A stretch of DNA of 60,670 nt from Burkholderiales bacterium (GTDB lineage: Bacteria; Pseudomonadota; Gammaproteobacteria; Burkholderiales; SG8-39), in assembly GCA_020848075.1 (NCBI GenBank), contig JADLAV010000001.1:1-60670 (forward strand), given 5' to 3'. A program made the translations under genes and the position numbers. Below, piece after piece: positions 17,101-25,690 of this stretch. Under the pieces are notes generated by a model that was not told the origin of the DNA, ran no database searches, and saw only the letters and a list, made by a program, of their open reading frames with translations. Numbering within the stretch: the first letter of the stretch is position 1; the number at the start of each line of letters is the position of its first letter.

Positions 17101-17424
17101 TCAGGCCACATCGGTCTCCTCGATCGTCTGCTGCAACGCGTTGTCCACCAGGACCGGGGTCTCGAAGTAGCGGATCACCGGGTCGCTGCGGTACATCTCG
17201 CGAACGCGCCTGCGCCACGCCTCGTCGTGGCCGCGCTGGGCGGCTTCGACGCTCGGCCAGGTGTACGCGCCGCCCGCCTGCCCCGTCTCCGCATCGTAGA
17301 GGAAATTCTTGCGCACGAGCTCCCGGTTCTGCCGCCACCCCGGGGCGACTTTGCGCATGCCCGCGACGACCTCCTCGCGCGTCATGCCCTTGGGAAGATC
17401 GAACAGCACGAGTTCGGTGATCAT
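17101..17424 (-). CDS. YdhR-like dimeric alpha/beta-barrel protein
   Basis: 107 residues from the ATG at 17424, preceded by a GAGGAGGAA ribosome site. MITELVLFDLPKGMTREEV, KNFLYDAETGQAGGAYTW and a late PVLVDN segment match the small putative monooxygenase (YdhR) family. Cytoplasmic; substrate unknown. About 60 nt separate it from the diguanylate cyclase stop. Confidence 0.75.
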   Translation of the reverse strand: MITELVLFDLPKGMTREEVVAGMRKVAPGWRQNRELVRKNFLYDAETGQAGGAYTWPSVEAAQRGHDEAWRRRVREMYRSDPVIRYFETPVLVDNALQQTIEETDVA

Positions 17425-17485
17425 GGGTTCCTCCTCATCCTCGACGACACGTGATTCGACAACGCCCCGCGGCTCGCGCCACGGA

Positions 17486-18397
17486 TCATGGCTTCGCCGA
17501 TGCAGCCGCGCGCGCCGCGCGACGCTGCGCATGGCTCGGCGCCGCTGCCGGAGTCCAGAGCTCGAGCACGACCGCGTGCTTGCCGCTCGCCTTGGCCTTG
17601 TACATCAGGGCATCGGCGGCTGCGATCGCTTCGCCAGCACGCGCGGGCGGACTCGTGAACATCGCCGCGCCGATGCTGCACGCGGTCTCGTGCCCGGCGG
17701 CACGGATGGCCGCTTCGAGCGCTTGGGCCGTCTTGCGCAGGATGCGCTCGCTGCCCGCAAGGTCGGCGCCAGTCAGCAGGACCGCGAACTCGTCTCCGCC
17801 CAGGCGCGCCACGATGTCGGTGCGCCGGACGGTGTTCACCAGGGTCTGCGCGACGATGCGCAGGACGCGATCGCCTTCTTCGTGGCCGTGCCTGTCGTTG
17901 ATCCGCTTGAAATTGTCCACGTCCACGTACGCCAGGGTCAGCGGCCGTTGTTCACGCGCGGCGAGCGCCAGCGCGTACTCGAGGCGCTCGATGAAGGCCT
18001 GGCGATTGAAGACGCCCGTCAAGCCATCGATCCGCGCGAGCCTGCGCTCTGCGTCCAGATGCACGCGCAGTGCGGAGAGCAGGCTCGAGGTAACCAGGAA
18101 AAATCCGAGCCGCACCAGGCCGTTCCAGAACGGGATCGCCGGATGGCTGTACGTCACGCCGCCGATCGTGTCGGCCAGGAGCCAAGCGCCTCCTGCGGCG
18201 AGCGCGATCGCAAGTCCCGCCCGCTTGCCGCCGTACCAGGCCGCGAGCGTGACAGGCCCGAGGTAGAAGAGCCCCATCAACAACTCCCTGCCGGTCGCCA
18301 CGTCGACCGCGCCGACCAGCAGGATCCCGACCATCGCCAGCGCAGCGACCTGCGCACACGATAGCCGCACGAGAAAGCGATCAATGCCGTCGATCAT
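17486..18397 (-). CDS. Membrane diguanylate cyclase (GGDEF)
   Basis: 303 residues from the ATG at 18397. Residues 10-115 contain about four hydrophobic helices. The GGDEF domain follows, with an intact GGDEF motif at residues 200-204 and a product-inhibition I-site RxxD (191-194) five residues before it. It makes cyclic di-GMP from two GTP. A PilZ-domain gene, a possible c-di-GMP receptor, lies 450 bp upstream. Confidence 0.92.
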   Translation of the reverse strand: MIDGIDRFLVRLSCAQVAALAMVGILLVGAVDVATGRELLMGLFYLGPVTLAAWYGGKRAGLAIALAAGGAWLLADTIGGVTYSHPAIPFWNGLVRLGFFLVTSSLLSALRVHLDAERRLARIDGLTGVFNRQAFIERLEYALALAAREQRPLTLAYVDVDNFKRINDRHGHEEGDRVLRIVAQTLVNTVRRTDIVARLGGDEFAVLLTGADLAGSERILRKTAQALEAAIRAAGHETACSIGAAMFTSPPARAGEAIAAADALMYKAKASGKHAVVLELWTPAAAPSHAQRRAARAAASAKP

Positions 18398-18853
18398 TGG
18401 TCTATTGCCCAGGGGCAGCCAGGCTGCGCTCGCGCGTGAGCATGACGTTTGGGCCTCGCCTCCGGCATCGTCGCAGTCGGGCTCTCCCCGGTCGCCACGA
18501 GGGTTTCTTTCGCCATGTCGTCCCGCTCTCCCGGCCGGGGCGAAGCCCGGCAATCTTACCGCGTCACCGCGAATCGCTCTCGTGCTGCGGCCAAGCGCGG
18601 CGCTCTCGCACCAATGCGCCTTCGATGCGGCGAGCATTGCCTCGATTCACGCGGGCGTACCAGCCCGCCGGGCTCGCTCGCGAACCACCCCGCCGGGCTT
18701 TGCCCGGCACCCCTTGGAAAGGGGATCTGTTCTCTCCCCTCCTCCCTGAGGAGGGGTGGCGGCGCAGCCGCCGGGGTGGTGAAACCCCGCTCCCCAGTCC
18801 TCGCGGCCGGCGATCACCGCTCGCGGCCGGCGATCGCCGCTCGCGGCCGGCGA
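18398..18853. other. 456-bp intergenic region with repeats
   Basis: Between the diguanylate cyclase start and the PilZ gene stop. It holds a perfect 9-bp stem hairpin CCCCTCCTC-CCT-GAGGAGGGG (18736-18756), a REP-like element (18748-18781) and most of a 20-bp tandem repeat (18801-18860). The rest shows no supported gene. Confidence 0.6.
18748..18781. repeat. REP-like G-rich palindromic element, copy 2
   Basis: GAGGAGGGGTG, then the inverted repeat GCGGC, GCA, GCCGC, then CGGGGTGGTG. Same layout as 118-149 with a different but still self-complementary stem, which argues for selection on the hairpin. Confidence 0.5.
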
Positions 18854-18860
18854 TCAACTG
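18801..18860. repeat. Three tandem 20-bp repeats overlapping the PilZ gene stop
   Basis: Unit TCGCGGCCGGCGATCACCGC at 18801-18820 and 18821-18840 (one change), then a third partial match at 18841-18860. The third copy includes the stop codon of the PilZ gene, so the array looks like repeated duplication of that gene's 3' end. Confidence 0.7.
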
Positions 18861-19276
18861 TCGGCGTCAGCGTCCGGGAACTGCGAGGCGTACTTGTCGA
18901 TCCGCTCGCTCGCCGCCTCCTCGACCGTCAGCACGCGCCCTTCGACGCGCGCCACCGCACGCCGATACTCCTCGATGTGGCACACCTGCTCCACCATGCG
19001 CGCGCGGAAAGCATCCTCCGCGTCGAGGAACTCGACGCCGAGCTCGAAGGCGCCCGCGCTCGCGGTGCACCACACCACGCGCGCCGCGCTCCTGAATCCC
19101 GGCCGCACGAAAGGAATCTCCACCTCCACGACGGCGCCAGGCTCGAGCCGGTGCGCCGACCGGAACGCGAGTCCGCCGAGGCTCACGTTGCGCGTGCGCG
19201 GGGCGCCCTGCGAGCGCCGGTCGTCCCGCCGCACCTCGATGGGAATCTCTGCCGGGTGCCGGATGAACCGACGCAT
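18854..19276 (-). CDS. PilZ-domain protein
   Basis: 140 residues. Starts MRRFIRHPAEIPIEV, with the RxxxR part of a PilZ c-di-GMP site, followed by NVSLGGLAF (the D/NxSxxG part, about residues 30-38) and a beta-barrel to residue 82. The C-terminus is a charged helical tail (EEYRRAVARVEGRVL). ATG at 19276 lies 17 nt after the stop of the CoxL-like gene; an upstream in-frame ATG at about 19321 would overlap that gene. Confidence 0.85.
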   Translation of the reverse strand: MRRFIRHPAEIPIEVRRDDRRSQGAPRTRNVSLGGLAFRSAHRLEPGAVVEVEIPFVRPGFRSAARVVWCTASAGAFELGVEFLDAEDAFRARMVEQVCHIEEYRRAVARVEGRVLTVEEAASERIDKYASQFPDADADS

Positions 19277-19293
19277 GCTGGCGAACGGCAGTC

Positions 19294-21591
19294 CTACCGC
19301 TCGGCCCTTCGAATTGCCTCCCATACCCGATCGGGCGAATAAGGGAGATCCAATCGGTGGATGCCGAGCGGTCGCAGCGCGTCGATGACCGCGTTCGCGA
19401 GGGTCGCGACGGCGCCGGTCGTTCCGGCCTCTCCGGCACCCTTCACGCCGAGCGGATTGCTCGGCGACGGCACGGAGTGGTCGAACAGTCGCACGTCGGC
19501 GAGCGCATCGGCGCGCGGCATGAAGTAGTCCATGAAGGTTCCCGTGAGAAGCTGGCCGGACACGAGGTCGTAGCGGCAGTGCTCGCCGATCACTTGCCCC
19601 ATCCCCTGCGCGATTCCGCCCTGGAGCTGCCCGTCGAGCAGGACGTGGTTGATCACCCGGCCGCAATCGTCGACGGCAACGTAACGCACGATCTCGAGCG
19701 CGCCGGTCTCGGGGTCGATCTCGACCTCGGCTGCGTGCACGCCGCTCGGAAACGCGCGCGGCACCGGAATCTCGCCGTTCGCGTCGAGCGGATGCTCTGC
19801 CTCGCCACCGTACCGCTGCGCGAGCTCCGCCATGCCGATCGAGAGATCGGTGCCCTTCACGCGATAGCGGCCGTCGCGGAACTCGATGTCCGGCGCAGCC
19901 GCCTCGAGCGCGTTCGCCGCGAGCGCGATGCCCTTGCGAATCACCTCCCGCGCCGCGACCACCAGCGCGCCGCCGTGCGACATCAAGGAGCGAGAGCCGA
20001 TCGTGCCCTCGCCGACGAGCGGCGGCCCGTCCGGATCGCCCGCCCGGAGCGTGATCCGCTCGGCGTCCACGCCGAGCAGCCCCCCGACGACCTCGGGGAA
20101 GACCGTCTCGTGCCCCTGCCCGGACGGTCCGGCGAGCACGTAGAGCGTCGCGTTGCCCGATTCGCCGAACCTGATCGCAACCTCTTCCTTGGCGCTGCCG
20201 CCTCCGCCCGCGGGCTCCACGAAAGCCGCGCAGCCGATGCCGCGCAGCTTCCCGCGCCGCTTCGCCTCCGCGCGGCGGGCCTCGAACGCGCTCCATTCCG
20301 CGTGCTCGATCATGTCGGCGAGCATGCCGGGCGGATCGCCGCTGTCGTACATCGTGGTCGGCGTCTGATAGGGGAACGCCTCCTTCGGAATGAGATTCCT
20401 CCGCCGGAGCTCGATCCGGTCGATCCCCATCTCGCGCGCGGCCTCGTCGACCAGCCGCTCGACGATGTAGACGACGTTCGGCCGCGCCGCGCCGCGGTAC
20501 GCGGTGGTCGGCGTGGTATTGGTCAGGACGAGCCGATGCAGCCCGTACGCCGCCGGGATGCGATAGATGTTCACCGCATGCTGCGACGGCGTCATCGTGT
20601 TGATGACCGGACCGGCCTGCGACAGGTAAGCCCCCATGTTGCAGATCCACTCGAACCGGATCGCGAGGAAGTTGCCCTCCCGGTCGAGCGCGAGCTCGCC
20701 CGCGATCGTCACCGCGCGGCCGTGGTGGTCGCTCACGAACGTCTCGGAGCGCGAGCCGATCCATTTCACCGGCCTGCCGACCATCCTGGCCGCGAGCATC
20801 AGCACGCAGTACTCGGAGTACGCCTGCGAGCGGATGCCGAAGCCCCCGCCCACGTCGAGTGCGTGCGCCCGGATCTTGCCGTGCGGAACGCCGGTGATTC
20901 CGGCGAGGCCGTGGACCATCATCGACATGCCCTGGCTGCTCGAGTAGACGTCGTAGGTCCCGGTCGCCGGATCGTATGCGGCGAGGCAGCCCTTCGGCTC
21001 CATCGGGTTGCCCGACATGCGCTGGCAATCCAGCGTGAGCCGGGTGACGTGCGCGGCGCCCGCAAGAGCGGCCGCCGTCCTGGCGGCATCGCCGTACTCG
21101 AACTCGAAGCAGACGTTGCCGGGCACGTCGCTGTAGAGCCAGGGTGCGTCCGGCGCGAGCGCCGCCCGCTCGTCCACCACGGCCGGCAGCTCGCGATACT
21201 CGATCTCGATCAGCTCGACGGCGTCCTGCGCGGCGAGCGCGGACGTGGCCACGACGAGCGCGATTTCCTGCCCCACGTAGCGCACGCAGTCGCGCGCCAG
21301 CTGGTCGCGCTGCGGCACCTTGATCGCCGTGCCGCCCTTGCCCGGGTAGCGGACGAGCGGCGGGGGCGATTTGTAACCGGCCTTCGCCGTATCCTCCCCG
21401 GTGAGCACCGCCACGACGCCGGGCGCCGCGCGCGCGGCCGCCGTGTCGAGCGCGACGATCTCGGCGTGCGCCCGGTCGGAGCGCAGGAAGGCCGCGTGGA
21501 GCTCGCCCGGCAGGTTCCAGTCCGACGTGTAGCGGCCCTGGCCGGTCAGCAGCCTCCGGTCCTCGCGCCGCCCTTTGAATTCTTCGCCCAT
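19294..21591 (-). CDS. CoxL-like molybdopterin-binding oxidoreductase, form II type
   Basis: 765 residues from the ATG at 21591 (MGEEFKGRREDRRLLTGQGRY). It has the xanthine dehydrogenase/CO dehydrogenase large-subunit layout: an alpha/beta hammerhead (residues 15-130) and molybdopterin domains with GGGFGIRSQAY, GQGHETVFPEV and KGAGEAGTTGAVATL. The active-site loop reads AYRGAARP (about residue 360), not AYxCSFR of true CO dehydrogenases. No small FeS or FAD subunit gene adjoins it. Substrate unknown. Confidence 0.88.
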   Translation of the reverse strand: MGEEFKGRREDRRLLTGQGRYTSDWNLPGELHAAFLRSDRAHAEIVALDTAAARAAPGVVAVLTGEDTAKAGYKSPPPLVRYPGKGGTAIKVPQRDQLARDCVRYVGQEIALVVATSALAAQDAVELIEIEYRELPAVVDERAALAPDAPWLYSDVPGNVCFEFEYGDAARTAAALAGAAHVTRLTLDCQRMSGNPMEPKGCLAAYDPATGTYDVYSSSQGMSMMVHGLAGITGVPHGKIRAHALDVGGGFGIRSQAYSEYCVLMLAARMVGRPVKWIGSRSETFVSDHHGRAVTIAGELALDREGNFLAIRFEWICNMGAYLSQAGPVINTMTPSQHAVNIYRIPAAYGLHRLVLTNTTPTTAYRGAARPNVVYIVERLVDEAAREMGIDRIELRRRNLIPKEAFPYQTPTTMYDSGDPPGMLADMIEHAEWSAFEARRAEAKRRGKLRGIGCAAFVEPAGGGGSAKEEVAIRFGESGNATLYVLAGPSGQGHETVFPEVVGGLLGVDAERITLRAGDPDGPPLVGEGTIGSRSLMSHGGALVVAAREVIRKGIALAANALEAAAPDIEFRDGRYRVKGTDLSIGMAELAQRYGGEAEHPLDANGEIPVPRAFPSGVHAAEVEIDPETGALEIVRYVAVDDCGRVINHVLLDGQLQGGIAQGMGQVIGEHCRYDLVSGQLLTGTFMDYFMPRADALADVRLFDHSVPSPSNPLGVKGAGEAGTTGAVATLANAVIDALRPLGIHRLDLPYSPDRVWEAIRRAER

Positions 21592-21682
21592 CTCCCGGCC
21601 TCTAGATGACGCGCTTGTTGTTCGAGGCGGAGATTGTCCCCGGCCGCGCGGGCCGCCGCAAGCGAACGCGGGTGATGGATGC

Positions 21683-22408
21683 TCAGCGCGGACCGAAGGC
21701 GGGGGCGGGGCGGTCCGCGCCCGAGGCCTTGCCATAGATGAAGAAATCCGAGAAGGAGCCCTCGCGGTAGTCGCCCCGGTATGGATAGCGGTTCGGAATG
21801 CGCTCGAGGAGTCGCCACGCCGGAAGGTTTCGCGCGACCCACCTCGAGAAGTTGCGGTGCCTCACGTGTGCGGCGACGCGCGCAGCGGACTCTTCGCTGT
21901 CGCTGGAATACACGATCACGTAGCGCGCTGCGGCGGCGAAGAGCATCCGCATGTAGGCCTCGAAAACGTCGTCCTCGACGAGGTGGTAGATCACGTCGAG
22001 CGATAGCGCGAGATCCGCCGGTTTGCCCCCATAATCGCTCATCAGCGCGAACCGCTTCGACGGATCGGACGCAAAGCGCCGGCGGCAAAGCTCGACTGCG
22101 ACTTCGCTGACGTCGAGCCCGAAGTACTCCGGATACTGCCCCAGCGTGAGCTGGTTGCCGTCGCCGCAGCCGAACTCGATCACCGAGCGCACGCATCGTT
22201 GCGCGACGAAGGCGTTGATCACCTCCGCCTTGAACTCCGCGAACTTGCCGTACGAGCCCACGCCCGAGCTGCCACCCGTCGCATACCGCTCCTTCCAGTA
22301 GCTGCGGCTTCCCCGGAAGCGCTTCGGCGGCGCCGCCACCGAACTCTGCCCCGAGAGCATCCGGGTCAAGGGTCCGATGACCGGCAATCGCGCGAGCAGC
22401 GTCTTCAT
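21683..22408 (-). CDS. Class I SAM-dependent methyltransferase
   Basis: 241 residues from the ATG at 22408. The SAM site is SVIEFGCGDGNQLTLGQYPEY (about residues 71-91), followed by GLDVSEVAVELCRRRF, LALSLDVIYHLVEDDVF and a YVIVYSSD strand. The first 25 residues are hydrophobic and basic. The acceptor is unknown; the layout resembles methyltransferases of polysaccharide gene sets, but no such set is nearby. Confidence 0.82.
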   Translation of the reverse strand: MKTLLARLPVIGPLTRMLSGQSSVAAPPKRFRGSRSYWKERYATGGSSGVGSYGKFAEFKAEVINAFVAQRCVRSVIEFGCGDGNQLTLGQYPEYFGLDVSEVAVELCRRRFASDPSKRFALMSDYGGKPADLALSLDVIYHLVEDDVFEAYMRMLFAAAARYVIVYSSDSEESAARVAAHVRHRNFSRWVARNLPAWRLLERIPNRYPYRGDYREGSFSDFFIYGKASGADRPAPAFGPR

Positions 22409-22425
22409 CCATGCAGCCCGCGGGC

Positions 22426-23598
22426 TTACGCCCGCGGCACCGGGACCGCGGGCGCGCCGCCGCCCTTCGTGCGCTCCAGCACCGTCATCGCCGTCCCGAT
22501 CAGGCCGGCGACGTCCGAGAGGTTCGAGGGCAGGATGAGGGTGTTCCCGGCCTTCGCGAGATTGGCGAAGGCGGTGATGTACTCCTCGGCGACCTTGAGG
22601 TTCGCGGCGTCCATGCCGCCCGCGCCGGCGAGCGACTCGGCCACCACGCGGATCGCGGCGGCGTTCGCTTCGGCGACCACGCGGATCGCGGTGGCTTCCC
22701 CCTGCGCCTTGTTGACAAGCGCCGCCTTCTCCCCCTCCGAGGTGAGGATCGCGGCCTGCTTCGCGCCGTCGGCGATGTTGATCTCCTCCTGCCGCTGGCC
22801 TTCGGACTTCGCGATCACCGCGCGCTTCTCGCGCTCGGCGGTGATCTGCTGCTGCATCGCGCGCAGGATCGCCTCGGGCGGGGTGAGGTTCTTGACCTCG
22901 TAGCGCAGCACCTTCACGCCCCACGAGCGGCCGGCCTCGTCGAGCACCGAGACGATCTGGCGGTTGATCTCGTCGCGCGACTCGAACGTCTTGTCCAGCT
23001 CCATCTTGCCGATCTCGGAGCGCAGCGTGGTCTGCGCGAGCTGCGTGATCGCCATCAGGTAGTCCGAGCTGCCGTACGAGGCGAGGCGCGGGTCGGTGAC
23101 CTGGTAGTAGACGATGCCGTCGACGCCGAGCTGCGTGTTGTCCTTGGTGATGCACACCTGCTCGGGCACGTCGAACGGGACCTCCTTCAGCGAGTGCTTG
23201 TAGGCGATGCGGTCCACGATCGGGATGATGATGCGCAGCCCCGGCTCGAGCACCTCGTGGAAGCGGCCGAGCCGCTCGACCACCCAGGCCTCCTGCTGCG
23301 GAACGATCCGCACCCCCTCGATGATGAACACGACCGCGAGCGCGAGGATCAGGAACGGCACCGCGAAGGGCCGGGTCGCGTCGAGCGCGTAGACGACGAT
23401 GGACAGGATGATGGCGATGACGATCTTGGGGAGCATGGTGGATCTCTCCGGTTGCACGGATGCGGCGGCAGACGGCGGCGCCTTCTTGCGGGCGAGGGAT
23501 GCGGCGGCCTTCGGGGACCGCTGCTTGCCCGAGGTCGCGACCTTGAAGAGCGCGCGAATCAGGTCTTCGGGAGACGGCGGTCTTTTCTGGTCAGCCAT
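22426..23598 (-). CDS. SPFH/stomatin-like membrane protein (QmcA type)
   Basis: 390 residues from the first ATG. A hydrophobic hairpin (about residues 57-93) precedes the SPFH domain (VPQQEAWVVERLGRFHEVLEPG onward) and an Ala/Glu-rich coiled coil (ITAEREKRAVIAKSEGQRQEE, about 265-330). An inner ATG at 23436 has a better ribosome site (GGAGAG) and would remove a 54-residue basic, Pro/Ala-rich leader. It lies 15 nt after nfeD, the usual partner; together they form flotillin-like membrane assemblies. Confidence 0.88.
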   Translation of the reverse strand: MADQKRPPSPEDLIRALFKVATSGKQRSPKAAASLARKKAPPSAAASVQPERSTMLPKIVIAIILSIVVYALDATRPFAVPFLILALAVVFIIEGVRIVPQQEAWVVERLGRFHEVLEPGLRIIIPIVDRIAYKHSLKEVPFDVPEQVCITKDNTQLGVDGIVYYQVTDPRLASYGSSDYLMAITQLAQTTLRSEIGKMELDKTFESRDEINRQIVSVLDEAGRSWGVKVLRYEVKNLTPPEAILRAMQQQITAEREKRAVIAKSEGQRQEEINIADGAKQAAILTSEGEKAALVNKAQGEATAIRVVAEANAAAIRVVAESLAGAGGMDAANLKVAEEYITAFANLAKAGNTLILPSNLSDVAGLIGTAMTVLERTKGGGAPAVPVPRA

Positions 23599-23613
23599 CG
23601 TCGCGCGGGCGGG

Positions 23614-24039
23614 CTACGCTTGCCGCTGCTTCGCGACGTGGAGCGTCGCGCCGTCGACGCCGACGATGTAGAGCATTTCGCCGGGCTCGCCGCGGATCTC
23701 GCCCGAGACGCGCGCGTCCCACAGCGCGTCGCGGTAGCGTACCCGCGCGAGGCGGTCGGCCCGGTTGACCCACGCGTCGAGCGTGACGGGTTGCCCGACG
23801 TCGAGCGCGGGCATGCCCGGCTGCTGCTGCATGCGCCGGTGCCGCTGGATCCAGAGCACGCCGATCACCGCGAAGGCCGCCGAGACGACGGCCTGCACCC
23901 AGAAGGGCGCGCCGGCGAATGCCACCGCCGCGCCGAAAAGCCCGGCGATGCCGAGAAGGAGGAGATAGAAGGTGCCGGTGAGGAGCTCGGCGATCACGAG
24001 CACGATTCCAACGAGCAGCCAGACCAGGTGCAACTCCAT
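23614..24039 (-). CDS. NfeD-family membrane protein
   Basis: 141 residues: three hydrophobic helices (residues 5-65) then an OB-fold-like soluble domain (VGQPVTLDAWVNRADRLARVRYRD to VDGATLHVAK). Typical short NfeD encoded directly before an SPFH protein. Probable role in membrane or lipid microdomain quality control. Confidence 0.9.
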   Translation of the reverse strand: MELHLVWLLVGIVLVIAELLTGTFYLLLLGIAGLFGAAVAFAGAPFWVQAVVSAAFAVIGVLWIQRHRRMQQQPGMPALDVGQPVTLDAWVNRADRLARVRYRDALWDARVSGEIRGEPGEMLYIVGVDGATLHVAKQRQA

Positions 24040-24223
24040 CGACGCTCCCCGACGAGACGGGCCCTAGAAGCATGCGCACGAAGCACGCGCTCGCAAGTGC
24101 GCCGATCATACCGGAAACGCTTTACGCCCCCCGTGATTGCTTGCCGGTCTTGCGCGCGGATGTTCGGCGCCACGCGCGCCGAGGCGAAGGACTCGACGTT
24201 TGAAAGGCGGATCGCCGTCCGCT

Positions 24224-24538
24224 TCAGCGGCGCGGGTCGCGGCGACGCCGCATGTGACGGAGCGCCCCGAAGAGCGCGATGGCGCCCGCGCCAAGCGCGA
24301 TTGCCGCGACGAGCGCAACGATGGGCACGAGCAGCGCGGGCGAAAGCGGGTCGGTGAGCATCGCGTAACCGATGACGCCGAGCCCGCCCGCCGCGGCGGC
24401 GAGCACGAGGGCGATCGCCAGCATCCCGCGCTCGCGCAGGCTGCCAGTCGCGTGAACGTCGCGCTGGCAGCCTTCCCACGCGAGCCAGAGCCCGCTCGCG
24501 AGCAGTGCGCCGACGATGGTCATCCAGCCCGCGTACAT
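24224..24538 (-). CDS. Small three-helix membrane protein, unknown function
   Basis: 104 residues from the ATG at 24538 (MYAGWMTIVGALLASGLWLAW). Three hydrophobic segments at about residues 4-20, 38-60 and 67-93, and a basic C-terminal tail (RHMRRRRDPRR). I do not recognise it; upstream in-frame starts add no hydrophobic segment. Confidence 0.55.
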   Translation of the reverse strand: MYAGWMTIVGALLASGLWLAWEGCQRDVHATGSLRERGMLAIALVLAAAAGGLGVIGYAMLTDPLSPALLVPIVALVAAIALGAGAIALFGALRHMRRRRDPRR

Positions 24539-24809
24539 CGGATCTCCGCGTCTTCTGGCCGGTGTCGCCGGAGGCGCGGTCGACGATCCGGCTCGTTCTA
24601 CTGGCCAGCAAAGCACGCTCCGGACCAGCGAGCGTCAATCCGGCCAGGCTCGCGCTCCCGATCGTGGGCAAGTACGGGATTTGCGGGGAAGCGCCGGCGT
24701 GCGCCGAGGCGGGAGAGGAACAATTCCACACCCGCGCGCGCGGCTCCGGTCGCGGGTGGAAGTCCTGGGGCGGCGATGCGGTCGGGATCTCGTCGCCGTG
24801 TCCCCGGGC

Positions 24810-25097
24810 TCAGCGCACGTCGTCGCGACCCGAGTCCCGCTCCACGTTGGACGGCGCGTCGCGAGCATCGCCGGCGCCCGCGTCGCGCTCGACCCGGTAC
24901 TCGCCCTCGATGACCACCGACCCGGGCCGCGCAGCAGGCGGCGGCGCCTGCCTCGCGAGCATCCACGCACGCCAGGAGAGATACGCCCAAACAGCGATCA
25001 CTGCGACGCCCGCGACGAGCGCGAGCACCGAGGCGAAGACGAGCGCCAGCAGGAACAGGACGGCGCCGAACGCGAAACCGAGAATACGGCCGAGCAA
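24810..25097 (-). CDS. Small membrane protein, unknown function
   Basis: 95 residues. Two strongly hydrophobic segments (residues 4-40) are followed by a soluble Pro/Asp/Arg-rich tail. No domain recognised. The ATG start and consistently G/C third bases support real coding. Confidence 0.5.
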   Translation of the reverse strand: MLGRILGFAFGAVLFLLALVFASVLALVAGVAVIAVWAYLSWRAWMLARQAPPPAARPGSVVIEGEYRVERDAGAGDARDAPSNVERDSGRDDVR

Positions 25098-25398
25098 GTG
25101 TTCCCTTCAGGCCGGCGCCGGCGTGGGCGGATCTAAGGCGATGTTCCCTCCTCCCAGCCGCGCATCTCCGGCGCTCCAGACAACGGTATGCGGGGTGAAT
25201 CTAGCTTAATGCACAACCGGCGTCAGCACCACTGGTCGCCCTGGACGGTGCGCAGCCACGGCCGCCGGGAGAATTCCGCCTGTGCGGGTCGTGCGCGCGA
25301 ATGCGACGAAGCCGCGGCGCACATGCCGTGTGACGCCCTCCACGTGCGCGCCGGGTGCGAGCGCCTACAATGGCACGAGTGAAATAGGGAGAACGGCA
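25098..25398. other. 301-bp divergent intergenic region
   Basis: Between the small membrane protein gene (minus) and the next plus gene. TACAAT at 25366-25371 is a plausible -10 box for the plus gene at 25399, but no good -35 is found 16-18 bp upstream. Nothing else is recognisable. Confidence 0.35.
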
Positions 25399-25590
25399 AT
25401 GTCACCGGAGCTCAAGTACGCGCTCATCACGTTCGGGATCGGCTGCCTCATCGTCGTGCTCGAGTGGAACATGGCCGGGAAGAAGAAAGGCGGCGTGACC
25501 TGGACCGACAAGAAGCGCATCCGGGGCATTTTCGGCGTCTCGGTGGGGATCGCCGCGCTGGTCTACTTCGTCGTCTGGGCGGGGGGCTAG
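25399..25590 (+). CDS. Small two-helix membrane protein, unknown function
   Basis: 63 residues: hydrophobic segments at about 6-23 and 44-61 joined by a basic, Lys-rich loop (GKKKGGVTWTDKKRIRG). ATG at 25399 with AGGGAGAA upstream. Loop orientation predicts both ends on the periplasmic side. No family recognised. Confidence 0.6.
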   Translation: MSPELKYALITFGIGCLIVVLEWNMAGKKKGGVTWTDKKRIRGIFGVSVGIAALVYFVVWAGG

Positions 25591-25690
25591 CCCCGATGCC
25601 GCGCGGCACCGCCTGGCAGCGCCGAGACGCGCGCACGGCTTGCGGGCAGTCGCGGCGAGCGTAACATTCCGCGGTGCGTACCCGATCCCG

